Shown here in pieces: positions 62,370 to 64,000 of a stretch of 64,000 bases of DNA. Both the position numbers and the translations under genes were made by a program. Source of the DNA: Gandjariella thermophila (lineage in GTDB: Bacteria > Actinomycetota > Actinomycetes > Mycobacteriales > Pseudonocardiaceae); assembly GCF_005405885.1 (NCBI RefSeq), contig NZ_BJFL01000001.1, forward strand, positions 345,312 to 409,311, read 5' to 3'. The notes beneath the pieces are model-generated. The model did no database searches, was not told where the DNA came from, and worked only from the letters and a program-made list of their open reading frames with translations. How positions within the stretch are numbered: position 1 is the first letter of the stretch; each line of letters opens with the position of its first letter.

Positions 62370-62987
62370 TCAGACCACCTCCGGGGTCAGGGCACCGGGC
62401 TGCTCCAGGAACACGTGCACCAGCTCCCACAGCACGTGGTAGACGGTCACGTGGATCTCCTTGACGATCCGCGGGTCGGCGGACCGCGCGACGATCACGT
62501 GGTCCACGGCGGGTGCCGCCGCCACCGAGCCGCCGTCGCCGCCGCACAGCGCGACGGTGAGCAGCCCCATGTCGTGCGCGGTGGCCAGGCCGCGGAGCAC
62601 CCCCCGGCAGCGGCCGTCCGCGGAGATGCCGAGCGCGATGTCCACCGGCTCGGCGAGGTGGCGGATCTGGTGGGCGAACACCTCGGCGACGCCGACCTCC
62701 TCGGCCACCCCGGTCACCGTGGCCGCGTCCGTGGTCAGCGAGATCGCCGGCAGCGCCCGCTTGCCCACGATCACCGGGTGGACGAACTCGACCGCCACGT
62801 GCTGGGCGTCGGTGGTCGGGCCGCCGCTGCCGAAGACGATCAGCTTGCCGCCGCGGTGGAACCGGGCGGCCATCGCATGGCAGGCCGCGGCGACCGCGTC
62901 GGCGTCCGCGGCGACGCCCTCCACCGGCGCGATCCGCCGGTCGAACAGCTCCCGCGCCTGGGCGGCGTGCACGGTCGACGGCTCCAC
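62370..62987 (-). CDS. SIS-domain (GmhA-like) protein, copy 2
   Basis: 205 residues: IVFGSGGPTTDAQHVAVEFVHP, LTTDAATVTGV, ALGISADGRCRGVLRGLATAHDMGLLTVALCGGDGG and VTVYHVLWELVHVFLEQP. The last motif is nearly identical to that of copy 1 (YHVLWEL). The canonical GNGGSA loop is changed to GSGGPT, and STSGNS to SADGRC, so substrate binding may differ or be lost. First gene of the operon; GTG/ATG start at 62987. Confidence 0.85.
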   Translation of the reverse strand: MEPSTVHAAQARELFDRRIAPVEGVAADADAVAAACHAMAARFHRGGKLIVFGSGGPTTDAQHVAVEFVHPVIVGKRALPAISLTTDAATVTGVAEEVGVAEVFAHQIRHLAEPVDIALGISADGRCRGVLRGLATAHDMGLLTVALCGGDGGSVAAAPAVDHVIVARSADPRIVKEIHVTVYHVLWELVHVFLEQPGALTPEVV

Positions 62988-63750
62988 GGACGGCTCCCCC
63001 CGAACGGCCTTGTCATGGCCGCCTCACCGTACGGTTGGGCCGGAGGCCGGACCAGCCGGACGCCGCAGAACCCTCCGGGCGAGCGACCGGTCGGCCGTGC
63101 CCGCCGCCGGGCGCCGGTGCGGCGGCACCGCCGGCCTCGCCCGCGCACCGCTCGCCCGTCCGGCCGCTCACGGCTCGTCCCGGCGGCTGCGGCGCGCCCG
63201 GGCGTCGCGCCGGCCGGCGGTTGATCGCGGAGAGACACCCGGTTCGGTGTGTGTAGCCATCCTTCGGATGGGCGATTCCGCGCAATGTTCATCCGGGTGG
63301 CGTAATCAGTTCACCGCAGAGTAACGGTACGCTCGCAGCTCTCGATGGGTGAAGCGCGGCGCCCCGGCGAAGGAGCGAGGGGTTCGGGGTCGCCGAGGGG
63401 CACCGCCGCACGGCCGGTCGACACCTCCGCGGGGAGGCGGACACCGGCGCGACGGTGCAGCCCTTCCTGGTGCCGCGGTGGGCAGCAGCCCCCCGACTGC
63501 CCACCGCGCACCTCCCCCGCCACCCCGCTCGGCCCCCGATGGCATGGTCGGGGTTACACCCATAGGGTGATGGCCGTTCGGTGCCGGCATCGGCGCCCGA
63601 CCATCCTCAGCCAGGCCGCCAATCGACACCGCCGCCCTCACCAGGGTGTATGACAGATCGTTCCGAGAACGGTCACATGGCGTAGCCGCCATGGCGCCGA
63701 AGGGCCGCCGGGGATGCGCGGTCGGCGGGGTGTGGGTGCGGTAGGAGAGA
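62988..63750. other. Long intergenic region upstream of the maturation operon and MurT
   Basis: About 760 bases without a supported gene. It contains the divergent promoters of the hydrogenase-maturation operon and the MurT-like gene. A near-palindromic CACCCATAGGGTG at 63558-63570 is the only dyad I noted, and I found no DosR-type box. Confidence 0.5.
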
Positions 63751-64000
63751 ATGCCCGCGAATGGCGGCCGGGAGGCGGCCGCCGGGCAGGAGTCGATCGA
63801 TGCGGGGTCGGGGTTGCTGACCAGCGGTCAGGCCACCACGGACAGGGTGGCGGGGGCGAAGCCGCCGCGCCTGGGGCTGCGTGCTTCGGCCGCGGTGGGG
63901 TTGGGGCGTGCCGCGTCCTGGCTGTCCCGGGCGGCCGGGCGCGGGGACGGGGCCATCATCGGGGGCCGGGTCGCGCTGGCGGTGGACCCGGGCGTGCTGC
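63751..64000 (+). CDS. MurT-like Mur ligase, N-terminal part, truncated by window edge
   Basis: ATG 63751 follows GGAGAGA. The visible 83 residues have an unstructured N-terminus, then LGLRASAAVGLGRAASWLSRAAGRGDGAIIGGRVALAVDP, the start of the MurT subunit of the lipid II isoglutaminyl synthase (MurT-GatD) complex. MurT amidates the D-glutamate of peptidoglycan stems with GatD, whose gene would be expected beyond the window. Confidence 0.8.
   Translation, partial: MPANGGREAAAGQESIDAGSGLLTSGQATTDRVAGAKPPRLGLRASAAVGLGRAASWLSRAAGRGDGAIIGGRVALAVDPGVL

Noticed and set aside
1..64000. tRNA, rRNA, integrase attachment site or insertion sequence
   Set aside because: No cloverleaf-like or rRNA-like sequence, transposase or integrase was recognised by eye; a tRNAscan/Rfam search would be decisive.

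Overview
The window is a high-GC chromosomal segment from an actinobacterium. Several features suggest Pseudonocardiales or a close relative: strong G/C third-position bias, GTG/TTG starts, a DosR/DevR-type dormancy regulon, an XRE + DUF397 pair, a MurT-type ligase, a DivIVA-like coiled-coil protein and a deazaflavin/flavin-type PPOX protein. The genus cannot be fixed from the sequence alone. I saw no rRNA, tRNA, CRISPR array or insertion sequence.

Layout. 1-8.4 kb: a DosR-like dormancy island (sensor kinase end, universal stress protein, Acg-type nitroreductase, acetate kinase, NarL/DevR regulator, DUF1876, OsmC-like, CBS pair, membrane M50-like protein, cupin). Palindromic DosR-type boxes (GGGAC-N4-GTCCC variants) lie upstream of four transcription units. 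8.4-10.2 kb: a long DivIVA-like coiled-coil protein. 10.8-13.7 kb: carotenoid genes crtI-crtB and a PPOX protein. 14-16.1 kb: a VC0807-like membrane protein, a MarR regulator and a SARP-type regulator.

16.5-25.9 kb is the most unusual part. It holds six short precursor-like peptides whose N-terminal motif (L-x6-E-x-LP-x-R-x-A-L/P) starts at residue 8 in every one. They sit in front of three paralogous membrane proteins that combine a PqqD-like (RRE-type) N-terminal domain with an M50 HExxH protease core. Four of the peptide promoters carry 6-bp direct repeats spaced exactly 11 bp, the geometry of SARP operators, and a SARP gene lies directly upstream. Strong hairpins separate peptides from proteases. 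Two secreted proteins and a short ORF sit between the second and third modules. No radical SAM, YcaO, LanM or P450 enzyme is present, so this looks like an undescribed peptide-plus-intramembrane-protease system.

25.9-48.7 kb: gamma-glutamyltransferase, PsiE-like protein, an HNH-like ORF, a large Fe-S reductase (Rv0338c type), a soluble HAMP-repeat hybrid kinase translationally coupled to a second DevR, DUF72, then a choline-to-glycine-betaine set (APC permease, BetB, choline oxidase). Next come two truncated genes fused tail to tail (ABC-2 permease and SARP fragments), an orphan lantibiotic-dehydratase-like gene, and a formamidase set (FmdB-like, AmiS/UreI, FmdA).

48.7-64 kb: DoxX-like, DUF397/XRE pair, a frameshifted small gene, hypF, a VapBC pair, a UPF0104 membrane protein, and a long minus-strand [NiFe]-hydrogenase maturation operon (two SIS isomerase-like genes, two HypC-like proteins, two conserved hydrogenase-cluster proteins, endopeptidase, hypC-D-E-A-B). 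No hydrogenase structural gene is in the window. The right edge enters a MurT-like gene.
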